Positions 1-8,503 of a stretch of 64,000 bases of DNA are shown here, in pieces. Each line of letters starts with the position of its first letter. Within the stretch, counting starts at the first letter, position 1. The notes beneath the pieces are model-generated. The model was not told the origin of the DNA. It saw nothing but the letters and a program-made list of their open reading frames with translations, and made no database searches. The stretch is taken from contig NZ_WACR01000001.1 of the NCBI RefSeq assembly GCF_008806325.1, forward strand, positions 248,001 to 312,000. The letters run 5' to 3'. Made by a program: the position numbers and the translations under genes. This DNA is from Salibacter halophilus. Its GTDB lineage: Bacteria; Bacteroidota; Bacteroidia; Flavobacteriales_G; Salibacteraceae.

Positions 1-1277
1 ATGATGAAAATCTTTTCACTCATTTCCTTTGTGATCATGAAATCTGACTTGAGGTCAACACCTTCTTTTTCGCTCATCAGATCCATAATCTTGCGGTAGA
101 GCTGATTCATTCCCGGATCATTGAACTGTGAAGCGATTGTACCGATCACAGGCAAATCATCATCTTTAGCATCCCAAAGCTGGTGATTGCGTTTGTATTG
201 TTTGCGAACATCGCGAATTGCATCGAGCGCACCGCGTTTATCGAATTTGTTGATTGCCACAACATCGGCAAAGTCGAGCATGTCAATTTTCTCGAGCTGA
301 GTAGCAGCACCAAACTCCGGTGTCATCACGTAAAGCGATGAGTCGCTGTAATCCATGATCTCAGTATCGCTCTGTCCAATACCTGAAGTTTCGAGAATAA
401 TCATATCGAATCCGGCAACTTTCATCACATTGATCGCTTCCTCAACATATTTTGAAAGTGCCAGGTTACTCTGACGAGTAGCGAGCGAACGCATGTAAAC
501 ACGCTTATTGTTGATCGCGTTCATCCTGATACGATCTCCAAGAAGTGCTCCTCCTGTTTTTCTCTTAGATGGATCAACCGATACAACGCCTATCGTTTTA
601 TCTTTTTGATCGATCAAAAACCTGCGGATCAATTCATCTACCAGTGATGATTTTCCGGCTCCACCGGTACCGGTAATCCCGAGAACCGGAACCTGGCTCT
701 GACCAGCGAGTTTATCGATCTCATCAAAAACAGCTTTGTGTTCTTCAGGGAAATTTTCTGCAGCAGAAATCATGCGCGAAATCGCATTGACATCACGCTT
801 TTTCACAGCTTTTATATCGCCTTCTAATTCTTTTCCAATCGGGTAGTCAGATTGCTTAACGAGATCATTGATCATACCCTGCAAGCCCATTTCACGGCCA
901 TCATCAGGATGGTAAATCCTGGTAATCCCGTATTTGTGGAGTTCTTCGATTTCATCAGGCAGGATAGTTCCGCCACCACCACCAAAAATCTTGATGTGAC
1001 TGGCTCCTTTTTCCTGAAGAAGATCGTACATGTATTTGAAATACTCGGTGTGTCCACCCTGGTAAGATGTCATGGCAATGGCCTGTGCATCTTCCTGAAT
1101 TGCGCAATTTACAACCTCGTCAACACTGCGGTCATGACCGAGGTGAATCACCTCACAACCTGTGCTTTGGATGATTCTGCGCATGATATTGATTGCCGCA
1201 TCATGGCCGTCAAAAAGTGAGGCTGCTGTAACGATGCGAACGTTATTTTTTGGTTTATAGATCTCGTTGTTCTTCAT
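1..1277 (-). CDS. icmF: IcmF: fused isobutyryl-CoA mutase, 5' part (runs off left edge)
   Basis: Translating the minus strand from ATG at 1277 gives an open frame of about 425 residues that leaves the window. Residues ~12-140 form a cobalamin-binding domain with the IcmF-type DGHDAA motif (23-28) and glycine-rich stretch FGGGGG. Residues ~197 onward are a MeaB-like G-protein chaperone with P-loop GTGGAGKS (203-210) and a later NKFDKRG guanine-specificity motif. This N-terminal B12 domain followed by a GTPase is the architecture of IcmF, which interconverts isobutyryl-CoA and n-butyryl-CoA using adenosylcobalamin. The catalytic mutase domain must lie to the left. Bacterial annotation often calls it methylmalonyl-CoA mutase family protein. 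The copy of the iterated 11-mer at 695-704 falls just before the P-loop. Confidence 0.88.
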   Translation of the reverse strand, partial: MKNNEIYKPKNNVRIVTAASLFDGHDAAINIMRRIIQSTGCEVIHLGHDRSVDEVVNCAIQEDAQAIAMTSYQGGHTEYFKYMYDLLQEKGASHIKIFGGGGGTILPDEIEELHKYGITRIYHPDDGREMGLQGMINDLVKQSDYPIGKELEGDIKAVKKRDVNAISRMISAAENFPEEHKAVFDEIDKLAGQSQVPVLGITGTGGAGKSSLVDELIRRFLIDQKDKTIGVVSVDPSKRKTGGALLGDRIRMNAINNKRVYMRSLATRQSNLALSKYVEEAINVMKVAGFDMIILETSGIGQSDTEIMDYSDSSLYVMTPEFGAATQLEKIDMLDFADVVAINKFDKRGALDAIRDVRKQYKRNHQLWDAKDDDLPVIGTIASQFNDPGMNQLYRKIMDLMSEKEGVDLKSDFMITKEMSEKIFI

Positions 1278-1374
1278 AGATCGACTGACTTTTCTGGACT
1301 GCGAAATTAACGTTTTTGAACTTGTTACACGAATAACCAACGACAAGCTTAGTGTGTTCGCCTAAATGTTGTAT

Positions 1375-1382
1375 TACATTTG
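1375..1382 (+). promoter_or_regulatory. Bacteroidota -7 promoter element TACATTTG
   Basis: TACATTTG matches the TAnnTTTG consensus of the Bacteroidota primary sigma factor. It lies 4 bases before ATG 1387, so the ATG at 1366 would be upstream of the transcript. No convincing -33 box was seen. Confidence 0.5.
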
Positions 1383-1386
1383 CCGT

Positions 1387-2280
1387 ATGGTGAAAAAACT
1401 TATCATCATTTATGTGATTCTATGTCCGCTGATCTCGCTATGTCAGGAACACATCGACTTGTTTTCTACGCACTACAAACTGGTTCCGACCGCAAACAGT
1501 GCAAACACTAAAAATCTCACTGAACGCTCTTTTACTATAAATGCGTTGCTTCCCATTCAACGCGAAAACGGAGATGCTTTCATTACAGGGTTTTCGCTGG
1601 AGCAGGCTACTATTTCATTTGATAATGACTCAACTAACTTTGAAGAGAGCTATCTTCCCACCCGACTTCAACTGGGGTATCAATTCAGTTTGCCAAATAA
1701 TTCATCTCTGATGGTAATGGCGCTGCCCAAAATCAGTTCAAACTGGAAAAGCCTCAATGAAAAACATTTTCAGTTTGGAGTTTACGCGCTTTACTCTTTC
1801 AAACCCAATCCTGATTGGAAAGTTAAGCTGGGTGGTTATTACAACAGCGAGTTGTTTGGACCCTTTTTTGTCCCGCTCATCAGTGCCGAATATTACGGTT
1901 TTGAAAACTGGCTCTTCTACGGAACTATACCGGTCAATTACAACATCATGTATATAGCCGGTGAAAAATGGCGGTTTGGCTTTCGTTATCAGGGACTCGT
2001 GAACACTATTTACAACCAAACGCAATTTCAGAACACGTATTGGGAACGCAAGCCTCAGGAGGCACTTGGCGTAATTGAATACTATTTGCAACCAAATATG
2101 GTACTCCGCGGAATGGCTGGTCACACAGTGCTGAGAAGTATTGATCTCTACGGTCAGAACCAGGGTGTAGATGCCCGCGTATCAGCCGTTGGAATTGGCG
2201 ACAACAGAGAAAGTCTGCTCACAGCCAAAGACGCCCCCGTTTTTCAACTGAGTTTTATTTACCGTTACAACCTGAAATAA
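1387..2280 (+). CDS. Outer-membrane beta-barrel protein (DUF6268-like)
   Basis: The protein is 297 residues from ATG 1387. An upstream in-frame ATG at 1366 overlaps a TACATTTG promoter element and would precede a clean signal peptide (hydrophobic stretch ending LISLCQ), so 1387 is preferred. After the signal peptide the sequence is rich in alternating aromatic/polar strands and ends in a Phe-Ile-Tyr-Arg-Tyr-Asn-Leu-Lys strand, as in an outer-membrane barrel. The pattern resembles the Bacteroidota DUF6268 family; its function is not known. It stands alone, divergent from icmF. A copy of the iterated 11-mer is at 2152-2161, read as YGQNQG. Confidence 0.75.
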   Translation: MVKKLIIIYVILCPLISLCQEHIDLFSTHYKLVPTANSANTKNLTERSFTINALLPIQRENGDAFITGFSLEQATISFDNDSTNFEESYLPTRLQLGYQFSLPNNSSLMVMALPKISSNWKSLNEKHFQFGVYALYSFKPNPDWKVKLGGYYNSELFGPFFVPLISAEYYGFENWLFYGTIPVNYNIMYIAGEKWRFGFRYQGLVNTIYNQTQFQNTYWERKPQEALGVIEYYLQPNMVLRGMAGHTVLRSIDLYGQNQGVDARVSAVGIGDNRESLLTAKDAPVFQLSFIYRYNLK

Positions 2281-2404
2281 AGCTGGCTCAAAGCAACTTC
2301 TTTAGAGCTATATCCCAACACTTTATATTAATTTGGTTTCGAATTATTTAAAAAAGATTTTTAATCAGGAATACCGTTATATATTCGCGTCAAATTTTTG
2401 AGCT

Positions 2405-3601
2405 ATGCCAGGTATATCAACAAAAGGGCACCAAATGCCCGAGTCTCCAATAAGAAAGCTGGTTCCATTTGCTGAAAAAGCAAAAAAAGCCGGCAAAAAA
2501 GTACTTCACCTCAACATCGGGCAACCTGATATCGAGTCGCCAAAAGAGGCGATTGATGCGGTGAAAAACATGGATCTGAATGTGATTGAATATTCGCATT
2601 CTGCCGGTTTTGAAAGCTACCGTAAAGGATTGGCAGAGTATTACCGCGGTGTCAACATTGACGTCAACTTTGAACAGATCATGGTGACTACAGGTGGTTC
2701 TGAAGCGCTCCTTTTTGCGTTCATGAGCTGTTTTAATCCGGGTGATGAACTCATCGTTCCTGAACCGTTTTACGCCAACTACAACGGATTTGCTGTTAGT
2801 GCTGGTATTAATGTTGTTCCGGTTCCTGCTACAATCGATCGCGGTTTTGCGCTTCCTCCGGTAAGTGAATTCGAAGATAAAATCACTGAAAAAACAAAAG
2901 GAATTCTGATTTGTAACCCTGGAAATCCAACCGGTTACCTCTACTCTCGCGATGAGCTTGAAACGCTTCGCGATATCGTGAAAAAACACGATCTATTCCT
3001 CTTTGCTGATGAAGTGTATCGCGAATTTGTGTACGATGGCGAATACCATACTTCTATTATGGAACTGGAAGGAATAGAAGAAAATGCGGTTCTCGTTGAT
3101 TCTGTTAGTAAACGTTACTCGATGTGCGGAGCTCGCATAGGAGCAGTTGTTTCGCGCAATCAAGAACTTATGTCAACGATGCTCAAATTCGGACAGGCAC
3201 GTTTGAGTCCGCCAACACTTGCTCAAATAGCAGCTGAAGGAGCACTCAAAACACCTAAAAGTTATTTTGAAAAAGTAAGCAGGGAATACAATGACCGCAG
3301 AAACCTCATGGTTGACGGACTCAATGAAATTGAAGGAGTTCGTTGTCCTAAACCATCGGGATCTTTTTACTGTGTGGCTGAGCTACCGGTTGACAATACC
3401 GAGCGCTTTTGCCAGTGGATGCTCGAGTCATTTGAGTACGAAAACGAAACTGTTATGATGGCACCATGTGCCGGCTTCTACTCTACTCCCGGAATGGGCG
3501 AAAAAGAAGTGCGCATAGCGTATGTTTTGGAAAAAGAAAGTCTCAAGCGAGCATTAAAGTGTCTTGAAGAGGGAATCAAAGCATATCCTGGAAAAGACTA
3601 A
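2405..3601 (+). CDS. PLP-dependent class I/II aminotransferase (aspartate aminotransferase family)
   Basis: A fold-type I aminotransferase of 398 residues, normal length for the family. Visible motifs are NPGNPTG (171-177), the PLP-contacting ADEVYREF (201-208), and SVSKRYSMCGARIG with the Schiff-base lysine K236. It probably transfers amino groups between aspartate or another amino acid and 2-oxoglutarate in the cytoplasm. Exact substrate cannot be read from the sequence. It is monocistronic, with an apparent shared terminator hairpin between it and the convergent nuclease gene. Confidence 0.9.
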   Translation: MPGISTKGHQMPESPIRKLVPFAEKAKKAGKKVLHLNIGQPDIESPKEAIDAVKNMDLNVIEYSHSAGFESYRKGLAEYYRGVNIDVNFEQIMVTTGGSEALLFAFMSCFNPGDELIVPEPFYANYNGFAVSAGINVVPVPATIDRGFALPPVSEFEDKITEKTKGILICNPGNPTGYLYSRDELETLRDIVKKHDLFLFADEVYREFVYDGEYHTSIMELEGIEENAVLVDSVSKRYSMCGARIGAVVSRNQELMSTMLKFGQARLSPPTLAQIAAEGALKTPKSYFEKVSREYNDRRNLMVDGLNEIEGVRCPKPSGSFYCVAELPVDNTERFCQWMLESFEYENETVMMAPCAGFYSTPGMGEKEVRIAYVLEKESLKRALKCLEEGIKAYPGKD

Positions 3602-3679
3602 ACAATTTAGTAAATAAGTGGTTTAGTAAAATAAATAAGGTTGCCTGCCAACCTTTTACGATTAATATCGTCTTAGTAG

Positions 3680-3743
3680 AAAGCTGTTGGGACACACGTT
3701 ATTTCCTTGCTCAAAAAATATTCGTGTCTCAGCGGCTTTTTTT
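3680..3743. terminator. Imperfect bidirectional terminator hairpin
   Basis: AAAGC at 3680-3684 and ACACACG pair with CGTGT and GCTTT at 3723-3738, followed by a T run. The stem is imperfect with a long loop. It separates the convergent aminotransferase and AddB-like genes. Confidence 0.45.
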
Positions 3744-6516
3744 ATTCGTATAAAGTCCAGCTACTCGTCTCGGGCTGAGAAAGTTCAACATCAGGGTTCA
3801 ACATTACTTTAATCGTATTTTGAAGCAACTCTTCAAAGCGTTCAAAGTGTTCTTTTTGCAGAATACTTTCATTGCCGACTTTGAGTTTTAAAAATCCGCC
3901 CGATATCTTTTTCAGCGAATAAATACCGCTCTCAATTTGCTCGTAACCCTTCGTTTTGTGCACGAGCCAGGCGTAAAACATCACCTGCCGGGCCTTGTCT
4001 TTTCCCTGTTTTTCAAAGTTGAACAAATCATCAATCGAAGATATTCTCAAATCCTTTTGCTCAACAGAGCCTGTTTTGTAATCAACAATTCGGTGATGCG
4101 TATCAAAAGAATCAATGCGGTCTGGAAAACCCTTTATTTTTATTTTCTCGCCATCAACTTCTAAAAACACATCTTCAGGTGATTCCTGATGAGCTACAGC
4201 AAAAGATTTTCCATTCTCGATCTCATCAGCCTGTAACGACAAAAACTGATCAATCATTTTTTGAGCTGCGTGAAACGTGAGGTAATTACTGCCGATGCTC
4301 AAATCTCCTTTAAATCTCTTTTTCATCTTTTCGGTCAGAGCCGAACGAACCTTCGGTTTCAAAGCCAACACATCGTCTTTTTTCAAAAGCTGTTTGGAAT
4401 TCACAAAACGTTTGAATAATTCTTCGAGAGTTTCGTGGACGGCCGTACCAAACGTGCTGACTTCAATATCTTTCTCCAACTCCGCTTTCTCTTTAATTCC
4501 GAGGGGATGACGGAAGTAAAAATCAGCAGGTGAGTTGAAGTATTTGTTGAGTGCTGATGGAGACAAGCCTCTGTCTTTTGAGGTGAGGTAATGCCGGATC
4601 TGACCGAGAACATTCTCTGTTTTTTGAATGGAATTCACCTGAAATTCGAGCGGTTCACGATCAAATGATATATTTTCTCTCTTCCATTTTCGATCTCCCG
4701 AAAGCCCCCACTCCACTTCTAACTGCCTGATAAACCGGCTTTCCTCATTCATTCCCAAGTCACTCACAGAGGTGTCGTAAAGGAGCGTCACTTTTTTTGC
4801 ACGCTGCAAAACACGGTAAAAGTGATAGGCGAAAATGGCATCTTTTTGAATGTGAGTTGGTAAATGGAATTTGCGTTTTACTTCAAACGGGATAAACGAA
4901 TTGCCCTGTTTGCCCGCAGGCAAAGTTCCTTCATTCACCGATGTCATGATTAGGTGATCAAAATCGAGGCACCGCGTTTCCAGCATTCCCATAAGTTGAA
5001 GAAAATCGCTCTTTTCTCCTTCGATAGGAATTGTTTCGCCCTGTGCGCTCAAAATCACAAATCGCCACAGCTCCTCAAAAGATATTTTAACGGTCAGATC
5101 CTCAAGGTAGTCTGCGGTTCTGATCAATACCTCTACCAATCGTTCAAGATGAAACTGCTCCAGCTTGTCATTGATTTTATTCTCGTCATTAGCTGTTTTA
5201 GCGAGTAAATCTATAGCAAAACTCAACCAACTACCGGGCGACTGATTGGGATTGAGAATATTTTTGGTGAATGGTTCATCAAACAGTCCATTATCAAACT
5301 GTAGTAACTCGGTGTGGGTAAAAGCCATTTTTTGCGATTCGCGCAGTTTTCCCAGTTTTTCAGAAACTGTGTTATGATCTCCAAAATAGTGAAATGCAGG
5401 ATGTGCGTAAACCGATAAAAGATCTTCAGTAAACAAAGTATTGTTTGATGCCCGTTTCGCGTTGACAAGTGCATTGAGTACACTCTCTGTAAAGCTGTAA
5501 GTAAGGCTCGTTTGTAATGAATACCCGAGTGTAATGTTAATGTTATCAACTGATTGAGGCAAGCTACTCAAAACCGGATTGAGCAGATTTTCATCAGCCA
5601 GTACAAGGGCAGTATTTTTGCGTTTCCCTTCTTTTTCCAAAAGGGCTCCTGCTACTTTTGACATTCCTACTTTTCCCGAAACCCCAAATGTTTCGATCTC
5701 TTTTTGCGGATTGCTAAATCCGTTTGATGAGTAGGGCTCTGACTGTTGTGGCCAACGTTTTAAATACTGTCTGATGAATCTCCCGGCTTCGTGTTTTGTA
5801 TTGTCGAGATAGTAGGGATCAACATCAAAATGAAGTTGACAATTCAACTTTTCAATAAAATAATCGACCAGCTCCTCCTCGCAGGTGTTGAGAGCATTAA
5901 AGCCAAGCCAGTGAATGTTTTGAATGAGCGGAAAACGATCGCTCATCATGGAAGAAACATTCTCGGCCGCCTGGCGGTAAATGAATCCCTGATAGCCCAT
6001 TTTGTGTTCCTCAAAATGATTGGTTAGTTTTTTGTAAAGTGGTTCAAGGTGCTCCCAAAAATCGAGGTAGCGCTTTTGAAAATCGGTCATTTCGCTACCG
6101 TCAATATTCCAGGATTTGAGAGCTCTTTCATCACGTAAGTATTCAAAGAGCTTTTTGATCTCAATTTTGTAGGCGTCCACTTCGTTGAAATCGGCCAGTA
6201 GGATGGTGATCCAGTTCAGGTAATCCCGAAATGTTTCAGATTCACTACCAAAAACTTCCCGGTAAAACGGATAAGTTTCAAGGATGAGCTCAGGTGTGGG
6301 TAAATTGCGAAAATTGGTGAGTCGCTCAACGAAATCCTCCACCGATATTATTTGGGGTAACCAGGATATTTCCGTTAGTTGATCTTTGATCGCTTCTTCA
6401 AAAAAGAAACATGCTCGCCTTGATGGTAAAAGCACAAGTGTGTTTTCCATCTTTTGGTTTTGACGCAAAATATTTTGAGCTACTTCATCGAGGAAAGTAC
6501 GCGGTTTATTTCTCAT
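3742..6516 (-). CDS. AddB-like PD-(D/E)XK nuclease family protein
   Basis: The 924-residue protein has an N-terminal degenerate UvrD-like helicase region (LVLLPSRRAC near residue 27, the NEGTLP motif near 528) and a C-terminal RecB-family nuclease domain. Around residues 790-815 it shows GFPDRID followed by IVDYKTG, the D...DxK catalytic core. This is the arrangement of AddB, the Chi-scanning subunit of AddAB double-strand-break processing. No AddA partner lies adjacent in the window. It carries three copies of the iterated 11-mer (4333, 4596, 5092), more than any other gene except the much longer sensor kinase. A short palindromic insert encodes PAGKQG near residue 533. Confidence 0.85.
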   Translation of the reverse strand: MRNKPRTFLDEVAQNILRQNQKMENTLVLLPSRRACFFFEEAIKDQLTEISWLPQIISVEDFVERLTNFRNLPTPELILETYPFYREVFGSESETFRDYLNWITILLADFNEVDAYKIEIKKLFEYLRDERALKSWNIDGSEMTDFQKRYLDFWEHLEPLYKKLTNHFEEHKMGYQGFIYRQAAENVSSMMSDRFPLIQNIHWLGFNALNTCEEELVDYFIEKLNCQLHFDVDPYYLDNTKHEAGRFIRQYLKRWPQQSEPYSSNGFSNPQKEIETFGVSGKVGMSKVAGALLEKEGKRKNTALVLADENLLNPVLSSLPQSVDNINITLGYSLQTSLTYSFTESVLNALVNAKRASNNTLFTEDLLSVYAHPAFHYFGDHNTVSEKLGKLRESQKMAFTHTELLQFDNGLFDEPFTKNILNPNQSPGSWLSFAIDLLAKTANDENKINDKLEQFHLERLVEVLIRTADYLEDLTVKISFEELWRFVILSAQGETIPIEGEKSDFLQLMGMLETRCLDFDHLIMTSVNEGTLPAGKQGNSFIPFEVKRKFHLPTHIQKDAIFAYHFYRVLQRAKKVTLLYDTSVSDLGMNEESRFIRQLEVEWGLSGDRKWKRENISFDREPLEFQVNSIQKTENVLGQIRHYLTSKDRGLSPSALNKYFNSPADFYFRHPLGIKEKAELEKDIEVSTFGTAVHETLEELFKRFVNSKQLLKKDDVLALKPKVRSALTEKMKKRFKGDLSIGSNYLTFHAAQKMIDQFLSLQADEIENGKSFAVAHQESPEDVFLEVDGEKIKIKGFPDRIDSFDTHHRIVDYKTGSVEQKDLRISSIDDLFNFEKQGKDKARQVMFYAWLVHKTKGYEQIESGIYSLKKISGGFLKLKVGNESILQKEHFERFEELLQNTIKVMLNPDVELSQPETSSWTLYE
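4909..4924. repeat. Palindromic mini-repeat inside the AddB-like gene
   Basis: TTTGCC-CGCA-GGCAAA is an inverted repeat with 6-base arms. On the coding strand it gives the peptide LPAGKQG in a surface-loop-like position directly after the conserved NEGT motif. Confidence 0.5.
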
Positions 6517-6587
6517 TCCTGCTGTAATTGGAACGGGCTAAGGTAAAGAAATTTGAATTTGAATCGCAGTTTATGAAAGTAATCAAA

Positions 6588-7193
6588 TCAAACCTTAAAC
6601 CCATTCTTCACAAACTTCCAAAACTCTTTACGACCCTTCTCTGTAGCAACAGCTTTCCACATTTCATTAAAGAGTGAACTCTCTGGGTTTTTCGATTGCG
6701 TTTCTTGCTCCTCGCCTTCCAGTTCTCCCATTTTCACGAACTTATCAGTAAAGTTATCGTGCTGCTTTTGACCGGGAAAATAGTCGAATTTTTCTGCTAA
6801 CTTGTCTGCTTTTGTGTAGCGTTTCTTCGCATCTGCCTGATACCCTAGCTTCTCCTCTATCAAACCAAGGTTGTTGTGAGCGATAGCATCATCCGGATCT
6901 AACTTAATAGCTACCTGATAATCTTTGTAAGCTCCCTCAGTATCACCACAGGCATCGCGGATATATGCCCTACTCGAATAGCGATAAGGGTTTTCGGGTT
7001 CCAGTTCTGCCGCTTTATCAAAATCGACCAAAGCCAGACTCAATTTATTGAGATGAAAATATGATATACCGCGCTGATAGTGTATTTCAGCATCATTTGG
7101 TGATACCTCAATCGCATTGGAAAAATGCTCTACAGCTTTTTCAAAATCCTTTTCTTTGTAAGCCTTTACTGCTTTTTCAAAATGTTGGTTCAT
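6588..7193 (-). CDS. Tetratricopeptide repeat protein
   Basis: The protein is 201 residues. Residues ~1-135 are four consecutive TPR units with the usual spacing (for example the A-Y-K-E-K-D-F-E-K-A-V-E-H-F pattern at the start and G-DTEGAYKDYQVAIKLDPDDAIAHNNLG in the third and fourth). The remaining C-terminal segment is charged. No signal peptide is visible, so it is probably a cytoplasmic scaffold. It is divergent from the 82-residue protein at 7210, with only 16 bases between the starts. Confidence 0.85.
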   Translation of the reverse strand: MNQHFEKAVKAYKEKDFEKAVEHFSNAIEVSPNDAEIHYQRGISYFHLNKLSLALVDFDKAAELEPENPYRYSSRAYIRDACGDTEGAYKDYQVAIKLDPDDAIAHNNLGLIEEKLGYQADAKKRYTKADKLAEKFDYFPGQKQHDNFTDKFVKMGELEGEEQETQSKNPESSLFNEMWKAVATEKGRKEFWKFVKNGFKV

Positions 7194-7209
7194 ATACTAC
7201 TAAACAAAA

Positions 7210-7458
7210 ATGAGTGACGTAAAGTTTCCCGTATTCCGTAAGTATTCTAACGAGAGGTCATTTTTTAAAATTGAATCTGACCGCAAATTTACTGAACGTC
7301 AATTGATTGGTGACAAATATACCGAGTTTAAAATCGAAGCTACTCAATATCCTGAAATGTTGATGATTATGGAATTGATCAGTCTCGGTCAGAGCCACAT
7401 TCTAGCCAGCTCAGCGATAGAATTCGAATCGATTGCCAACTCGCGAAAATCAATTTGA
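7210..7458 (+). CDS. Small conserved hypothetical protein (82 aa)
   Basis: The reading frame starts at ATG 7210 a few bases after an AAACAAAA stretch. The protein is compact and mixed alpha/beta in appearance: FPVFRKYSNERSFFKI followed by F-TERQLIGDKY and a polar C-terminus. It has no signal or membrane segment. The composition looks genuinely coding, and no other gene covers this strand or region. It overlaps the end of the convergent acetyltransferase by 9 bases. It contains one full 11-mer copy (7387) and a partial one (7276). Function unknown. Confidence 0.65.
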   Translation: MSDVKFPVFRKYSNERSFFKIESDRKFTERQLIGDKYTEFKIEATQYPEMLMIMELISLGQSHILASSAIEFESIANSRKSI

Positions 7459-7908
7459 CCGCCTCAGCATCTCGATGTGCGGAATATCATCTTCTAAATA
7501 CATCTCACTCACTTGCTCGAACCCGAGATCAGAATAAAATTGTTTCAGGTATTGTTGCGCTGATATTCTGATTGCTTCTTCATTGTATTGCTCTTCAATG
7601 AAATCGATGGTTTTGCGCATTACTTCGTTCCCAATTCCGCTCATGCGGTAATCAGCATGGACGGCAACTCTCCCTACTGACGGCTCTGAATAGGAAACAC
7701 CGGGAGGCAGAATTCGGGCACAGGCCACGATTTCTCCATTTTGGATCTGACCAAAAAGATGGACCGCCTCTAAATCTTTATCATCACATTCCTGATACGG
7801 GCAATTCTGTTCCACAACAAAAACGGAGATCCTGAATTGCAAGATTTTGTGGAACTCGCGGGCAGATAACTCATCTAACTTCTTGTAAAACCAATTAATT
7901 TTTGACAT
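7450..7908 (-). CDS. elaA: ElaA-type GNAT N-acetyltransferase
   Basis: A 152-residue GNAT protein with the ElaA signature near the N-terminus: FRISVFVVEQNCPYQECDDKDLEAVHLFG. The acetyl-CoA binding segment VGRVAVHADYRMSGIGNEVM (around residues 88-108) carries the R-x-x-G-x-G/A-like loop. It should transfer an acetyl group from acetyl-CoA to an amine, but ElaA substrates are not established. Convergent with the small protein at 7210. Confidence 0.88.
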   Translation of the reverse strand: MSKINWFYKKLDELSAREFHKILQFRISVFVVEQNCPYQECDDKDLEAVHLFGQIQNGEIVACARILPPGVSYSEPSVGRVAVHADYRMSGIGNEVMRKTIDFIEEQYNEEAIRISAQQYLKQFYSDLGFEQVSEMYLEDDIPHIEMLRRSN

Positions 7909-7965
7909 TCTTTACAACCAAATTGAATAAGCGCTGTTACAATTGAAACAAAGGACTTAGACAGC

Positions 7966-8439
7966 ATGCGAATATACACTTTGAAGCGCGAACAGGTTTT
8001 ACCGATATCACTGGAAAACGCCTGGGAATTTTTTAGCACACCGCTCAACCTCAACGAGATAACACCTGATGATCTCAAGTTTGACATTTTGACCAAAGGA
8101 CTTGAGGGAGAAAAAATGTATCCGGGCATGATCATCAATTATAAAGTTAGCCCTTTTGCCGGTATCAAATTCAGATGGACAACTGAAATTTCTCATGTTA
8201 AAACTCAGGAGTACTTTGTAGATGAACAGCGTTTTGGTCCTTACGCTTTTTGGCATCACAAACACTTTTTTGAAGAAGTTGAAGACGGAGTGAAAATAAT
8301 TGACATTGTGGATTATGGATTGCCTTTTGGCTTTTTGGGAAAAATCGCACACGCATTGATCGTGAAGAGTAAACTCAAACACATTTTTGATTTTAGGCAC
8401 GAGATACTGGCAAAGGAGTTTGGGATTGACAAAAAATAA
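7966..8439 (+). CDS. SRPBCC-family lipid/ligand-binding protein
   Basis: The 157-residue protein has the START/Bet v1-like fold pattern: Q-L-P-x-S-L-E-N-A-W-E-F-F at the N-terminus, FRWTTEISHV in mid-protein, and FWHHKHFFEEVEDGVKIIDIVDYGLPFG before a long C-terminal helix. Bacterial relatives are often named cell-division inhibitor SulA-like or polyketide cyclase, without proof. The ligand is unknown. Monocistronic; its 3' end overlaps the minus-strand terminator of the HtrA gene. Confidence 0.85.
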   Translation: MRIYTLKREQVLPISLENAWEFFSTPLNLNEITPDDLKFDILTKGLEGEKMYPGMIINYKVSPFAGIKFRWTTEISHVKTQEYFVDEQRFGPYAFWHHKHFFEEVEDGVKIIDIVDYGLPFGFLGKIAHALIVKSKLKHIFDFRHEILAKEFGIDKK

Positions 8440-8468
8440 AAAAGCTGCCAACAAAATGCTGACAGCCC
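8431..8468 (-). terminator. Intrinsic terminator of the HtrA gene
   Basis: On the minus strand GGCTGTCA and TGGCAGC form a GC-rich stem with one G-U pair, followed by TTTTTTATTTTTT. Confidence 0.8.
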
Positions 8469-8503
8469 TTAAAATCAACCACTATGAAACCTAACCCTAA
8501 AAA
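8469..8503 (-). other. Conserved-looking 3' element before the HtrA terminator
   Basis: Directly after the HtrA stop the minus strand reads TTTTTAGGGTTAG, then AGTGGTT, then AAGGG leading into the hairpin. The same blocks in the same order precede the orphan terminator at 46264-46293. Its function is unknown. Confidence 0.4.

Noticed and set aside
8008-8478. 156-residue open frame opposite the SRPBCC gene
   Set aside because: Antisense shadow of a well-supported gene, and it crosses a terminator hairpin.
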